A DNA stretch of 64,000 nucleotides from CAVXNB01 sp963763085 (lineage in GTDB: Bacteria > Actinomycetota > Acidimicrobiia > Acidimicrobiales > Bog-793), in NCBI GenBank assembly GCA_963763085.1, contig CAVXNB010000004.1, positions 1-64,000 of the forward strand, read 5' to 3'. Made by a program: the position numbers and the translations under genes. The notes under the pieces were generated by a model. It was not told where the DNA came from. It was given only the letters and a program-made list of their open reading frames with translations, and ran no database searches. Below, piece by piece: positions 35,935 through 44,438 of the stretch (the first letter of the stretch is position 1; each line of letters opens with the position of its first letter).

Positions 35935-36827
35935 CCCTGCCGCACCTGTACTCCGGCAAGGTCCGCGACGTCTTCGACGCCGGCGACGACCTTCTGCTGA
36001 TGGTGGCTTCTGACCGGATGTCGGCCTTCGACAAGGTGTTCGCCGAACCCGTACCCGACAAGGGGCGTGTCCTCACGGCGATGACCGCCTTCTGGGCCAC
36101 CGAGCTCGAGCATCTCTCGCTGACGCATCTCGTCGCGACGGACCCTGCCGCCTTCCCCGAAGCCGCCAACGACATCCCCGGCTTTCCGCCTGAGATGTTG
36201 GCGGGCCGCGCCATGCTCGTGCGGCGTGCCGAGATGCTGCCCATCGAATGCATCGTGCGCGGCTATCTCTCGGGCTCGGCCTGGAAGGAGTACCAGAAGA
36301 GCGCGACGATGCACGGCACCGCCCTGCCGGCCGGTCTGCGTGAGTCCGATCGCCTCCCGGAGGCGGTGTTCACGCCCTCGACGAAGGCGACCGATGGCCA
36401 CGACCTCAACATCAGCTACGAGGAGGCGGCCGACCTCGTCGGGACCGACACGGCGATGAAGGCGAGGGCGCTCAGCCTCGCCGCTTACGAGCGGGGAGCG
36501 GCGCGGGCATTCGGGCGCGGCATAGTGATCGCAGACACGAAGTTCGAGCTCGGCTTCATCGACGGAGAGCTCGCCATCTGTGACGAGATCCTGACTCCGG
36601 ACTCCTCGCGTTTCTGGGCCGCGAGTGCCTGGGCACCCGGCACGACGCCGCCGTCGTTCGACAAGCAGCCGGTGCGGGACTGGGCCGAGAGCACCGGCTG
36701 GGACAAGGAGTCGGCGCCCCCGCCGATTCCGGCGGAGGTCGTCGCAGCCACGCGCACCCGCTACGTGGCCGCCTACGAACAGATCACCGGACTTCGGCTC
36801 GCCGACTGGTACGGCGCCACCACGTGA
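35931..36827 (+). CDS. purC: SAICAR synthetase
   Basis: A 298-residue enzyme adding aspartate to CAIR. LYSGKVRDVFDAGDDLLLMVASDRMSAFD is the N-terminal ATP-binding signature and RRAEMLPIECIVRGYLSGSAWKEYQ the central one; IADTKFELGFIDGEL follows. This is the longer eukaryote/actinobacteria-like form rather than the ~237-residue E. coli type. The ATG overlaps the purB stop (ATGA), and its stop overlaps the purS GTG. Confidence 0.96.
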   Translation: MTLPHLYSGKVRDVFDAGDDLLLMVASDRMSAFDKVFAEPVPDKGRVLTAMTAFWATELEHLSLTHLVATDPAAFPEAANDIPGFPPEMLAGRAMLVRRAEMLPIECIVRGYLSGSAWKEYQKSATMHGTALPAGLRESDRLPEAVFTPSTKATDGHDLNISYEEAADLVGTDTAMKARALSLAAYERGAARAFGRGIVIADTKFELGFIDGELAICDEILTPDSSRFWAASAWAPGTTPPSFDKQPVRDWAESTGWDKESAPPPIPAEVVAATRTRYVAAYEQITGLRLADWYGATT

Positions 36828-37108
36828 AGTTCACCGCCGTCGTCGAGATCACGGGCCGGGAGGGCATCGCCGACCCGCAGGGCCAGACCATCGAGCGGGC
36901 GCTCCCCGCCCTCGGATTCGAGGGCGTCGAGAACGTGCGCGTCGGCAAATTGATCCGTTTCGTCCTCGAAGCTCCCGACGAGACCGCCGCACAGATACGG
37001 GTGGCGTCGCTCTGCGACCGGCTGCTGGCCAATCCCGTCATCGAACAGGCTTCGATCCGCTTCGAAGCCGGCCCGAACGGCTCGTCCGAGCATTCGAAGC
37101 CGGTATGA
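36824..37108 (+). CDS. purS: FGAM synthase subunit PurS
   Basis: A 94-residue small subunit that links the PurQ glutaminase to PurL. KFTAVVEITGREGIADPQGQTIERAL and VENVRVGKLIRFVL are the family signature. The GTG start overlaps the purC stop; its stop overlaps the purQ ATG. The last ~12 residues (GSSEHSKPV) extend past the conserved fold. Confidence 0.95.
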   Translation: MKFTAVVEITGREGIADPQGQTIERALPALGFEGVENVRVGKLIRFVLEAPDETAAQIRVASLCDRLLANPVIEQASIRFEAGPNGSSEHSKPV

Positions 37109-37851
37109 GCCGGCGCCTCGCGGTCGTCTACTTTCCGGGTTCCAACTGCGAGCACGACGTCGCCGCGGTCTGGACCTCGCTCGGTGGCACGGCCGAGCTT
37201 GTCTGGCACACCTCGACGTCGCTCGGTGACGCGGACGCTGTCGTGCTGCCCGGCGGGTTCGCGCACGGCGACTATCTCCGGCCAGGCGCGATCGCCCGAT
37301 TCTCGCCGGTCATGGCCGCCGTCGCCCGCTTTGCGGCCGAGGGTGGGCCGGTGGTCGGGATCTGCAACGGGTTCCAGGTGCTGACCGAGGCGGGCCTGCT
37401 TCCCGGGGCGCTATACCGGAACGCGGGGCTGCGTTTCCTGTGTAAGACGGTGGAGTGCGAAGTATCGTCCACCGACTCAATTCTCACTATGCGGACACAA
37501 CTCGGTCAGGTGCTGCGCCTCCCGATCAACCACTACGAGGGCAACTACACCTGCGACGCGACGACGCTACGCGAGCTCGAGGACGAGGGTCGCGTGGTGC
37601 TGCGCTACCGGGGCGAGAACCCGAACGGCTCGGTGCATGCCATCGCCGGGATCACGAATCGAGAGCGCAATGTCGTCGGTCTGATGCCACACCCCGAGCG
37701 TGCGAGCGACCCGATGCTCGGTTCAGCCGACGGGCGATTGCTGCTCGAGTCCGTGCTCGATGCTTCGGCAGCAGGCCGCCGATTAGAGGTCGCGTACGAC
37801 CTTGATCCGGATGCGAATGCGGTACCCGCAGCCGGATCTGCTGTGTCCTAG
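37105..37851 (+). CDS. purQ: FGAM synthase glutaminase subunit PurQ
   Basis: A 248-residue class I glutamine amidotransferase. VVYFPGSNCEHDVAAVW, LPGGFAHGDYLRPGAIA and the nucleophile motif VVGICNGFQVLTEAGLLPG are present; the His-Glu pair is in LMPHPERASDP. It supplies ammonia to PurL for FGAM formation. It starts in an ATGA overlap with purS. The expected next gene, purL, is on the same strand but begins 511 bp later, after an antisense gene whose end overlaps purQ by 4 bp. Confidence 0.96.
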   Translation: MSRRLAVVYFPGSNCEHDVAAVWTSLGGTAELVWHTSTSLGDADAVVLPGGFAHGDYLRPGAIARFSPVMAAVARFAAEGGPVVGICNGFQVLTEAGLLPGALYRNAGLRFLCKTVECEVSSTDSILTMRTQLGQVLRLPINHYEGNYTCDATTLRELEDEGRVVLRYRGENPNGSVHAIAGITNRERNVVGLMPHPERASDPMLGSADGRLLLESVLDASAAGRRLEVAYDLDPDANAVPAAGSAVS

Positions 37852-38297
37852 GACCGGCGACTCCAGTGAATCCCGGCCTTCTGGAGGACATCCGCAGAGA
37901 CGCCCGCCTCGCGCCAGGTCGCGTAGTCGATCCCCTTGCGATAGCCGTAGTCGGCCGCGACCAGAATGAAGGCCTTCTCGAGCTCGGGAAGGTCGTCCTC
38001 GGCCTCGGCGCTCGCTCCTTCGATGCGGCGCTCGAGGTTGCGCCGCTCCTGGATCAGGTGAACGCGCTGCAATGGATCGGCTATCGCGAGCTTGGCCTCG
38101 AGCTCTTCGAGGCGCACTTTCAAGGCGTCCGCGCTAGTGGAGCGGCCGCGCCGCGGCTTGGACCTCTCGAGAGCGACAAGGTACCGGCGCACTGCATTTC
38201 CCTGGCGACGACCTTCGGCAAGCGCGTCTTTGTGGGACGCGGAGAGACCCGGCTTGGTTGGCTTCTTTCTTGGTGGCATACAACCAGTATTGCCCAT
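37848..38297 (-). CDS. Conserved hypothetical protein wedged between purQ and purL
   Basis: A 149-residue basic protein (or 143 from a start at 38279). The N-terminus is Lys/Pro-rich (MPPRKKPTKPGLSASHKDAL), the middle is a predicted coiled coil (LKVRLEELEAKLAIADPLQRVHLIQERRNLERRI), and the C-terminus ends YRKGIDYATWREAGVSADVLQKAGI, a pattern I have seen in actinobacterial proteins of unknown function. The basic start and coiled coil suggest nucleic-acid or protein binding. It is convergent and overlapping with purQ and divergent from purL with a 65-bp gap. It uses ordinary codons, so it looks resident rather than recently acquired. Confidence 0.75.
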   Translation of the reverse strand: MGNTGCMPPRKKPTKPGLSASHKDALAEGRRQGNAVRRYLVALERSKPRRGRSTSADALKVRLEELEAKLAIADPLQRVHLIQERRNLERRIEGASAEAEDDLPELEKAFILVAADYGYRKGIDYATWREAGVSADVLQKAGIHWSRRS

Positions 38298-38362
38298 AGC
38301 GCACCCTTTTATCCAATGCGACTTTGCCGGGCATCTTCACCTACCGTTATCGGGCACACGCG

Positions 38363-40732
38363 ATGAGCCCCGAGTCGGCACTTCACCGATCGCTCGGACT
38401 GACCGACGACGAGTACGAGTCGATCGTCGTGCGCATGGGCCGAGACCCGAACCACTTGGAACTTGCGATGTATTCGGTGATGTGGAGCGAGCATTGTTCG
38501 TACAAGTCGTCGAGGGTTCACCTTGGCCGGCTGCCCTCCGAGGGCCCCCATGTACTCGTCGGACCGGGCGAGAACGCGGGCGTCATCGACGTCGGCGACG
38601 GCGTCGCGATCGCCGTGCGGATCGAGAGCCACAACCATCCTTCGGCGGTCGAGCCGCAGCAGGGGGCGGCCACGGGGGTCGGTGGGATCCTGCGTGACGT
38701 CTTCACCATGGGTGCGCGGCCCATCGCCCTCATGGACCCGCTCTTCATGGGCCCGCTCGAGGACGCCCGGAGCCGTTGGATCTTCGACGGCGTCGTCCGG
38801 GGCATCGCCGGCTATGGCAATTCGGTGGGGGTGCCGACCGTGGGCGGCCAGCTCTGCTTCTCGCCCGGTTACCGCGGCAACCCGCTCGTCAATGTGCTCT
38901 GCCTCGGCGTGCTGCCGATCGAGCGGCTCGTCTTGGCACGCGCCACCGGCGAAGGCAATCTGGCGGTGCTGCTCGGGTCGCTCACGGGCCGAGACGGGAT
39001 CGGCGGGGTGAGCATCCTCGCCTCGGCCGGCCTCGCCGCCGGGGACGGGGGGGCTGCCGCCGCCGGGGACGGGGGCGCTGCCGCCGCTGGGGACGGCGAC
39101 GCCGGCAAGCGCCCCAGCGTCCAGGTCGGCGATCCCTACGAAGAGAAACGGCTCATCGAAGCCTGCCTCGCCCTCCTCGACGCCGGACTCGTCGTCGGCA
39201 TCCAGGACCTCGGCGGTGCCGGCCTCACGTGCGCGACGTGCGAGACCGCTTCGAGAGCCGGCCTCGGGATGGACGTCGACATCTCGGCCGTCCCCTGCCG
39301 CGAGGACGGGATGAGCCCCGTCGAGATCATGACGAGCGAGAGCCAGGAACGCATGCTCGCCATCGTCGAGCCGGGCAACCTCGCGGCGTTGACCGCCATC
39401 TGCGACAAGTTCGAGATCCGGGCGAGCGTGGTCGGCCACGTCGTGGCGGCACCGCCCGACGGCGGCCCGGGTCGACTCCGCGTGCGCGCCGGAGCCGGCG
39501 GCGAGGTCCTCGGCGAGGTCACGGCCAGCTCGCTCGCCGACGACGCCCCCCGCTACCAGCGCCCGCTCGCGCCACCGCCCGATCTCGAGGCCCGGCGGCT
39601 GCGCGAACCCGCCGGCCGAGTGGAGAGCCGGGATCCGGGTGCCGATCTGCTGGCGCTCTGCTACGACCCCGCCTTCGTGTTCAGCCAGTACGACCACCAG
39701 CTCTTCCTGAACACCGTGCTCGGCCCGGGCGAAGCCGATGCGGCCGTCCTACGACTCGCCGGGCCCGGAGTCCCCTGGACCGGCAAGGGCCTGGCGCTCT
39801 CGACCGACGCCAACCCCGGCTGGTGCGCGATCGACCCGCGAGCGGGCGCAGCGGCCACGGTCGCCGAGTCGGTCCTCAACGTCGCCTGCGCCGGCGGCCG
39901 GCCCGTGGCGCTCGTCGACTGCCTCAACTTCGGCAACCCCGAGCACCCGGCGGTCATGTGGCAGCTCTCCGAGGCCGTCGACGGCATCGCCGAGGCCTGC
40001 CTGGCTCTAGGCGTCCCGGTCGTCGGCGGCAACGTGTCGTTCTACAACGAGAGCGCCGGCATCGACATCGATCCGACGCCGGTCGTCGGCGTCGTCGGGG
40101 TCATCGAGCGTCTCGAGCGCCGGCCACCAGGGGTGGCAGCACCGGCGGGCGAGACGCTCGTGCTCCTCGGCGAGACCGTGCCGCTCCTCGCCGGGTCCAG
40201 GTGGGCCCGTGAGCTCCACGGGGAGACCGGCGGGCGGCTGGCGCCGCTCGACCTCGAGGCCCACCGCCGGTTGTGCGACACCGTCCGCGAGCTCGTCGTG
40301 GGCTCGGAGAGCCCGGGGGCGCCGGCCGGCGCCCCAGCCGGCGGCCCGGACGGCCCCGGCGGCACAGCCGGCACAGCCGGCCCCGCCGGCCCGGGGGCGC
40401 CGGCCGTCTCGGCCGTGCACGACGTGAGCGACGGCGGCCTGGCCCTCTGCCTGGCGGAGATGGCGGTGGCGGGCGGCACTGGGCTTTTCGTCGCCGGCAT
40501 CGCGGGCACGGCTGAGCTGTTCAGCGAGTCGCCCTCGCGGGTCGTGATCTGCACGCCTGATCCCGCCGCCGTCCTGGCCGTGGCCGGCAGAGCCGGCATC
40601 GCCGCCCGGGAGCTCGGCCGCACCGGAGGCGAGCGCTTCGTGGTCGACGGTCTCGTGGATCTTCCCCTCGAGGCGATGGTCGCCGCCCGCGCGCAGCGGC
40701 TCCCCGCCGCCGTCGAGCTGGGCGGGCTCTGA
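38363..40732 (+). CDS. purL: FGAM synthase large subunit PurL
   Basis: A 789-residue ATP-dependent synthetase that completes FGAM formation with PurQ and PurS. ALHRSLGLTDDEYESIV, MWSEHCSYKSSR, RIESHNHPSAVEPQQGAATGVGGI and GIQDLGGAGLTCATCE are signatures. It is longer than the ~740-residue norm because of two low-complexity insertions: an Ala/Gly/Asp repeat near 39037-39105 and a Gly/Pro/Ala stretch near 40312-40410. The ATG at 38363 is chosen because the 13 residues from 38324 are non-homologous. It needs its own promoter, since a minus-strand gene separates it from purQ. Confidence 0.95.
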   Translation: MSPESALHRSLGLTDDEYESIVVRMGRDPNHLELAMYSVMWSEHCSYKSSRVHLGRLPSEGPHVLVGPGENAGVIDVGDGVAIAVRIESHNHPSAVEPQQGAATGVGGILRDVFTMGARPIALMDPLFMGPLEDARSRWIFDGVVRGIAGYGNSVGVPTVGGQLCFSPGYRGNPLVNVLCLGVLPIERLVLARATGEGNLAVLLGSLTGRDGIGGVSILASAGLAAGDGGAAAAGDGGAAAAGDGDAGKRPSVQVGDPYEEKRLIEACLALLDAGLVVGIQDLGGAGLTCATCETASRAGLGMDVDISAVPCREDGMSPVEIMTSESQERMLAIVEPGNLAALTAICDKFEIRASVVGHVVAAPPDGGPGRLRVRAGAGGEVLGEVTASSLADDAPRYQRPLAPPPDLEARRLREPAGRVESRDPGADLLALCYDPAFVFSQYDHQLFLNTVLGPGEADAAVLRLAGPGVPWTGKGLALSTDANPGWCAIDPRAGAAATVAESVLNVACAGGRPVALVDCLNFGNPEHPAVMWQLSEAVDGIAEACLALGVPVVGGNVSFYNESAGIDIDPTPVVGVVGVIERLERRPPGVAAPAGETLVLLGETVPLLAGSRWARELHGETGGRLAPLDLEAHRRLCDTVRELVVGSESPGAPAGAPAGGPDGPGGTAGTAGPAGPGAPAVSAVHDVSDGGLALCLAEMAVAGGTGLFVAGIAGTAELFSESPSRVVICTPDPAAVLAVAGRAGIAARELGRTGGERFVVDGLVDLPLEAMVAARAQRLPAAVELGGL
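39037..39105 (+). repeat. 24-bp tandem repeat inside purL
   Basis: About two and a half units of a 24-bp GC-rich repeat encode AAGDGGAA in tandem. The frame is preserved. The insertion sits between GGVSILASAGL and the VQVGDPYEEK segment, normally a short loop. Confidence 0.75.
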
Positions 40733-40735
40733 CCG

Positions 40736-41155
40736 TCAGCTGTCGCGCTGCAGAAGAAACGTGCCCGTCGACCGGCTCACGAGACGCCCCTCCGCGTCCT
40801 CGATGCGCGCTTCGGCAAAGGCGATCTGCTTCGTCTGGCGCATGACGGCGCCCCGGACGGCAAGCCGCTCCCCGGCCGCCGCCGGCCGCATCGTCTCCGT
40901 CTTCAGCTCGAGCGTGGCGCGGCTGCGGTCCTTGCCGGGCAAGCCCGCGTTCACGGCGAAATTCATGGCGGCGTCGAGCACGACGGCATGGACGCCGGCC
41001 TGGACGATCCCGTGCGGATTGCAGGCGAGCGGCTTCGGTTCCCAGGAGGCGCTCGCCCATCCGGCCCGGTCGTCGTCCTCGATCCCGTAGTCCTCGAACG
41101 AGACCCCGATCTCCGCGAGTATTGGCATCCCACCGTCACCCAGCCACCGGCTCAT
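40736..41155 (-). CDS. PaaI-type hotdog thioesterase
   Basis: A 139-residue hotdog-fold protein. GIVQAGVHAVVLDAAMNFAVNAGL is the helix with the typical HG..xxxxD/A motif (GVHAVVLDAAMN), and LELKTETMRPAAAGERLAVRGAVMRQTKQIAFAEARIED are the central strands. The family hydrolyses aryl- or acyl-CoA thioesters. The start at 41155 has GGAAAGG upstream. It is convergent with purL, 3 bp away. Substrate is unknown. Confidence 0.85.
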   Translation of the reverse strand: MSRWLGDGGMPILAEIGVSFEDYGIEDDDRAGWASASWEPKPLACNPHGIVQAGVHAVVLDAAMNFAVNAGLPGKDRSRATLELKTETMRPAAAGERLAVRGAVMRQTKQIAFAEARIEDAEGRLVSRSTGTFLLQRDS

Positions 41156-41305
41156 ATCCTTTCCTGCAGGTGGACCTTCGAGACCGACGGAATCCGGGGT
41201 GTCGCTCGCCACGAGTGACAACCGTAGTCCTGGCGACAATCCGGGGGAGGAGTGAAGAGGGTCGCGGTATCGGCAGTGGTCAGACCCAGGTAGGGAGATC
41301 GAGGG

Positions 41306-41335
41306 TTGACATTGAAGCGGCATCGGTCATAGATG
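41306..41335 (+). promoter_or_regulatory. Probable promoter of the large two-gene unit
   Basis: TTGACA (41306-41311) is followed after 17-18 bp by ATAGAT/TAGATG (41329-41335), a good -35/-10 pair, 35 bp before the TTG start at 41370. The rest of 41156-41305 shows no gene. Confidence 0.5.
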
Positions 41336-41369
41336 CAACTACCGGCCGGCAGGAGAAGGGGGATCTTCT

Positions 41370-44300
41370 TTGACAACTGAGCGTCCCGGCGAGCTGGACC
41401 GGCGCACCGTCCTCAAGCTCCTTGGCGGCACGGCCGCCCTCGGGGCGGCGCCGAGCGTGCCCCGCCTGCGGCTCCTGTCGGGAAGCCCGGCAAGGCGTGC
41501 CTTGCTGAGCGGGGCGCTGCGCCCGGCTCTGCCGGCGGCACCGGTCCCGACCCGCCGGGTCTTCGTCTACCGCCGCGACGACTTGCTGGACCTGCGCTTC
41601 GACCTCTACAACCTCGTGCTCGACAACGCGACGCCGCGCAGGCTCGTACGGCTGGTCCCGACCGATCCGGCCTTCGTAGTGGCGGTGTTCCCCTTCCAGC
41701 AGGTGGCCGAGGAGGCCGTGCAGAGCCCACCGGCTCCGCCCTGGCCCGACCCGCCCCTCCACGCCGTCGCGCCCGGGCCGAGCCAGCTCGCGTTCGGGGT
41801 GCCGAAGTCCGTGACGTCGCTGCCGTTCACCCTTGACGGCCTCCTCGAGTGGACGGGGCTCGTTCCGCAGCTCGAGGCGGTCGCGAGGTACGTCAAGGAC
41901 GCCACTCCGGCGGCGCCCGGCGTGCTGGAGACCTTCATCGAGGCGCCCTGGAACCTCTACCTCTCCCCCGACCAGTTCGGTCGCTGGCACCACTCGCCGG
42001 CGCCCGTGAAGCACGGGATCTGGACCGAGCTCTGGCAGACCCGCCTCGGCGTCGGCAAGATCGAGCCGCCGGCCTCGGTGCCGCAGATCCGTGCCGTGTG
42101 GACGCCGGGTTGGCCGGAAGTCGGGCCCGCCAATCCATTCGTCATGCCGCTCGCCCCCGATGACCGCCGTGACATCGTGACGCTCACGTGCGGGTTGAAC
42201 TTCCCCGGCGTGCCGACCGTGCCCGGCAAGTCCATCCCCGTGAAGCTGTTCATGCTGACGCCGCTCGGGGCCTCGCTCGACCTCGAGGGATCGTGGGACC
42301 AGCTGAGCGTCTCGTCCCTGACCGACTGGCGCCACCGGATGACGACCGGACGCGACAGCTACGTGCGGATCGTCCGCTCGGGCTACCTCTTCCCGTTCGC
42401 GCTCCGCGCCGTGTGGATCACGATCTCCGACCGCGAGTTCCAGGTGTCCCCGTCCGGCGACGTCGTCGCGTATCTGGTCCAGCGCGAGTACGTCGAGATC
42501 ACCCAGCCGACCCGCACCTACGAGGGCCACTCGCCCGAGCCGTTCGCGGGCCGGCGCAACCCGCTCCGCACGATCACCGCCAAGACGCTCGCCTCGCCGC
42601 CGCTCGACCCGCCGACCTACGTCCCGGGGACGACGCCGACCGACCAGGCGTTCTGGGTGCGCTCCCACGGCGCCGACGTCCAATTCTCGTTCGTCGGCGT
42701 CGACTGGGAGGGCCGCACGTTCGACTTCAGCGCCGGCGTGATCTGGGTCGACGAGCTCGACGCCGACAACACCGGCGTCAAGAACCCCGTGGCGAGCGAG
42801 TACTCGAGCGCCGCCAACCTCTCGCGGCGCCAATCCGCCATGAACGGCCAGCTGGTGGCGTTCGCGGACGTCACCGGCGCCAAGCCGGGCTCGACGGCCC
42901 AGCACGTGGACACGCTCGAGTTCGGCGGGCAGACCATCACCAGCCCGCTGCCCCTGACGCCGGCGTGGTACCCCTACTTCGCCACGGCGAACATCCGCCT
43001 TCCCGCAGCCGAGCAGATCGCCGGGACCGGTGGTGGGAGCCTCCCGCTGCCGCCGCTGGTCGAGTTCCCTTCGCAGTTCTACAACAACGGCTTCCAGGCC
43101 GGTCTGCCCGAGATCTTCCTCCAGGTGACTAAGCAGGCCCAGGGACTCAACATCCCCCCCAACCTCGCCGGCGGCATGGCGACGCCGAATTTCACCATCG
43201 ACGGCGTCGCCCGCGATCTCGGGCCTGTCGCCGACACCGCCAAGATGCTCCTCGGCACGTTCGACCCGAAGTCGTTCTTCGGCACCCTCGAGGCCAAGAT
43301 CCTCGGCGCCATCAGCCTCGCCGACATCATCCAGGCGGTCACGGGGGCCGATATCGCGGACAAGGCGCCGAAACTGAACAGCGCCCCGGTCTACCCGAAC
43401 AACGACAACACCAAGCCCCCGACGGCACTCCAGACCACCCTCGACTGGACTCCGACGGTCCAGGACGGCCCGGACAAGATCTTCGAACCGCTCGGCGACA
43501 AGGACAGCACGCTCACGATCCACGTGAAGATCTACACGCCGATCGCCGATCCCTCCAAGACCACCATCGACATCGACGGGCAGCTCGTCAACTTCAATCT
43601 GAACCTGTTCGGCGACAGCGCGCTTTTCATCACGGTCCATTTCACCAAGGTCCACTTCACGGCCAAGACCGGTGCCAAGGCGAATGTCGACGTCAACGTC
43701 GACAAGGTCACCTTCGCCGGCCCGCTCACGTTCATCAACGAGCTGGAGTCCCTGTTCGCGTCGCTCGGCGGCCCGAGCATCGACCTCGAGCCGACCGGGG
43801 TCACCGCCAGCTACAGCCTCCCGCTCCCGAGCATCGGCATCGGCGTGTTCGCGATCGAGAACATCTCGCTCAGCGGCTCGCTGACCATCCCCTTCGACGG
43901 CACTCCGATCCGTCTCCAGGTCGACTTCTGTACCCGCGACAACCCGTTCCTGTTGTCGATCATGTTGTTCACCGGGGGCGGTTTCTTCGGTATCGGGCTC
44001 GGGGCGGACGGCATCGAGCTGATCGAGGTCTCGCTCGAGTTCGGCGCCTCGATCTCGCTCGATCTCGGCGTCGCCAGCGGTGGCGTGTCGATCATGGCGG
44101 GGATCTACTTCTCGCTCGCGGCCGCCACGCCGCCGGCGACGGGCGAGGTCGTCACGCTGACCGGTTTCCTGCAGGCGAGCGGCAATCTCGAGGTGCTCGG
44201 CATCATCAGCATCTCGATCGTCTTCTACCTCGGTTTCACCTACATGGACCCGGGCAAGTGCACCGGTACGGCGACGGTGACGGTGACGGTGAAGGTCCTG

Positions 44301-44420
44301 TTCTTCTCGGCGTCGGTCAGCATGACGGTCACCAAGACGTTCGGGGGCAGCGGCGACCCGACCTTCGCCCAAGCCATCAGCGCCGCCAACTGGGACACCT
44401 ACTGCGCTGCATTCGCCTAG
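41370..44420 (+). CDS. Large Tat-exported beta-rich protein of unknown function
   Basis: A 1,016-residue protein starting at TTG with AGGAGAAGGGGG upstream. The N-terminus holds a twin-arginine-like signal (LDRRTVLKLLGGTAALGA), so export in folded form is likely. The body has no family I can name. Residues ~380-560 are rich in Trp/Tyr and short loops. From about 690 to 1005 the sequence alternates polar and hydrophobic residues in long strands (KVHFTAKTGAKANVDVNVDK, GGGFFGIGLGADGIELIEV, GASISLDLGVASGGVSIMAG), suggesting stacked beta structure. It ends WDTYCAAFA. Eighteen bp later comes a second giant gene, so the two probably act together. No similarity to phage tail or toxin proteins was evident by eye. 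Confidence 0.8.
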   Translation: MTTERPGELDRRTVLKLLGGTAALGAAPSVPRLRLLSGSPARRALLSGALRPALPAAPVPTRRVFVYRRDDLLDLRFDLYNLVLDNATPRRLVRLVPTDPAFVVAVFPFQQVAEEAVQSPPAPPWPDPPLHAVAPGPSQLAFGVPKSVTSLPFTLDGLLEWTGLVPQLEAVARYVKDATPAAPGVLETFIEAPWNLYLSPDQFGRWHHSPAPVKHGIWTELWQTRLGVGKIEPPASVPQIRAVWTPGWPEVGPANPFVMPLAPDDRRDIVTLTCGLNFPGVPTVPGKSIPVKLFMLTPLGASLDLEGSWDQLSVSSLTDWRHRMTTGRDSYVRIVRSGYLFPFALRAVWITISDREFQVSPSGDVVAYLVQREYVEITQPTRTYEGHSPEPFAGRRNPLRTITAKTLASPPLDPPTYVPGTTPTDQAFWVRSHGADVQFSFVGVDWEGRTFDFSAGVIWVDELDADNTGVKNPVASEYSSAANLSRRQSAMNGQLVAFADVTGAKPGSTAQHVDTLEFGGQTITSPLPLTPAWYPYFATANIRLPAAEQIAGTGGGSLPLPPLVEFPSQFYNNGFQAGLPEIFLQVTKQAQGLNIPPNLAGGMATPNFTIDGVARDLGPVADTAKMLLGTFDPKSFFGTLEAKILGAISLADIIQAVTGADIADKAPKLNSAPVYPNNDNTKPPTALQTTLDWTPTVQDGPDKIFEPLGDKDSTLTIHVKIYTPIADPSKTTIDIDGQLVNFNLNLFGDSALFITVHFTKVHFTAKTGAKANVDVNVDKVTFAGPLTFINELESLFASLGGPSIDLEPTGVTASYSLPLPSIGIGVFAIENISLSGSLTIPFDGTPIRLQVDFCTRDNPFLLSIMLFTGGGFFGIGLGADGIELIEVSLEFGASISLDLGVASGGVSIMAGIYFSLAAATPPATGEVVTLTGFLQASGNLEVLGIISISIVFYLGFTYMDPGKCTGTATVTVTVKVLFFSASVSMTVTKTFGGSGDPTFAQAISAANWDTYCAAFA

Positions 44421-44438
44421 GCCAGGAGAGCGAGCACC

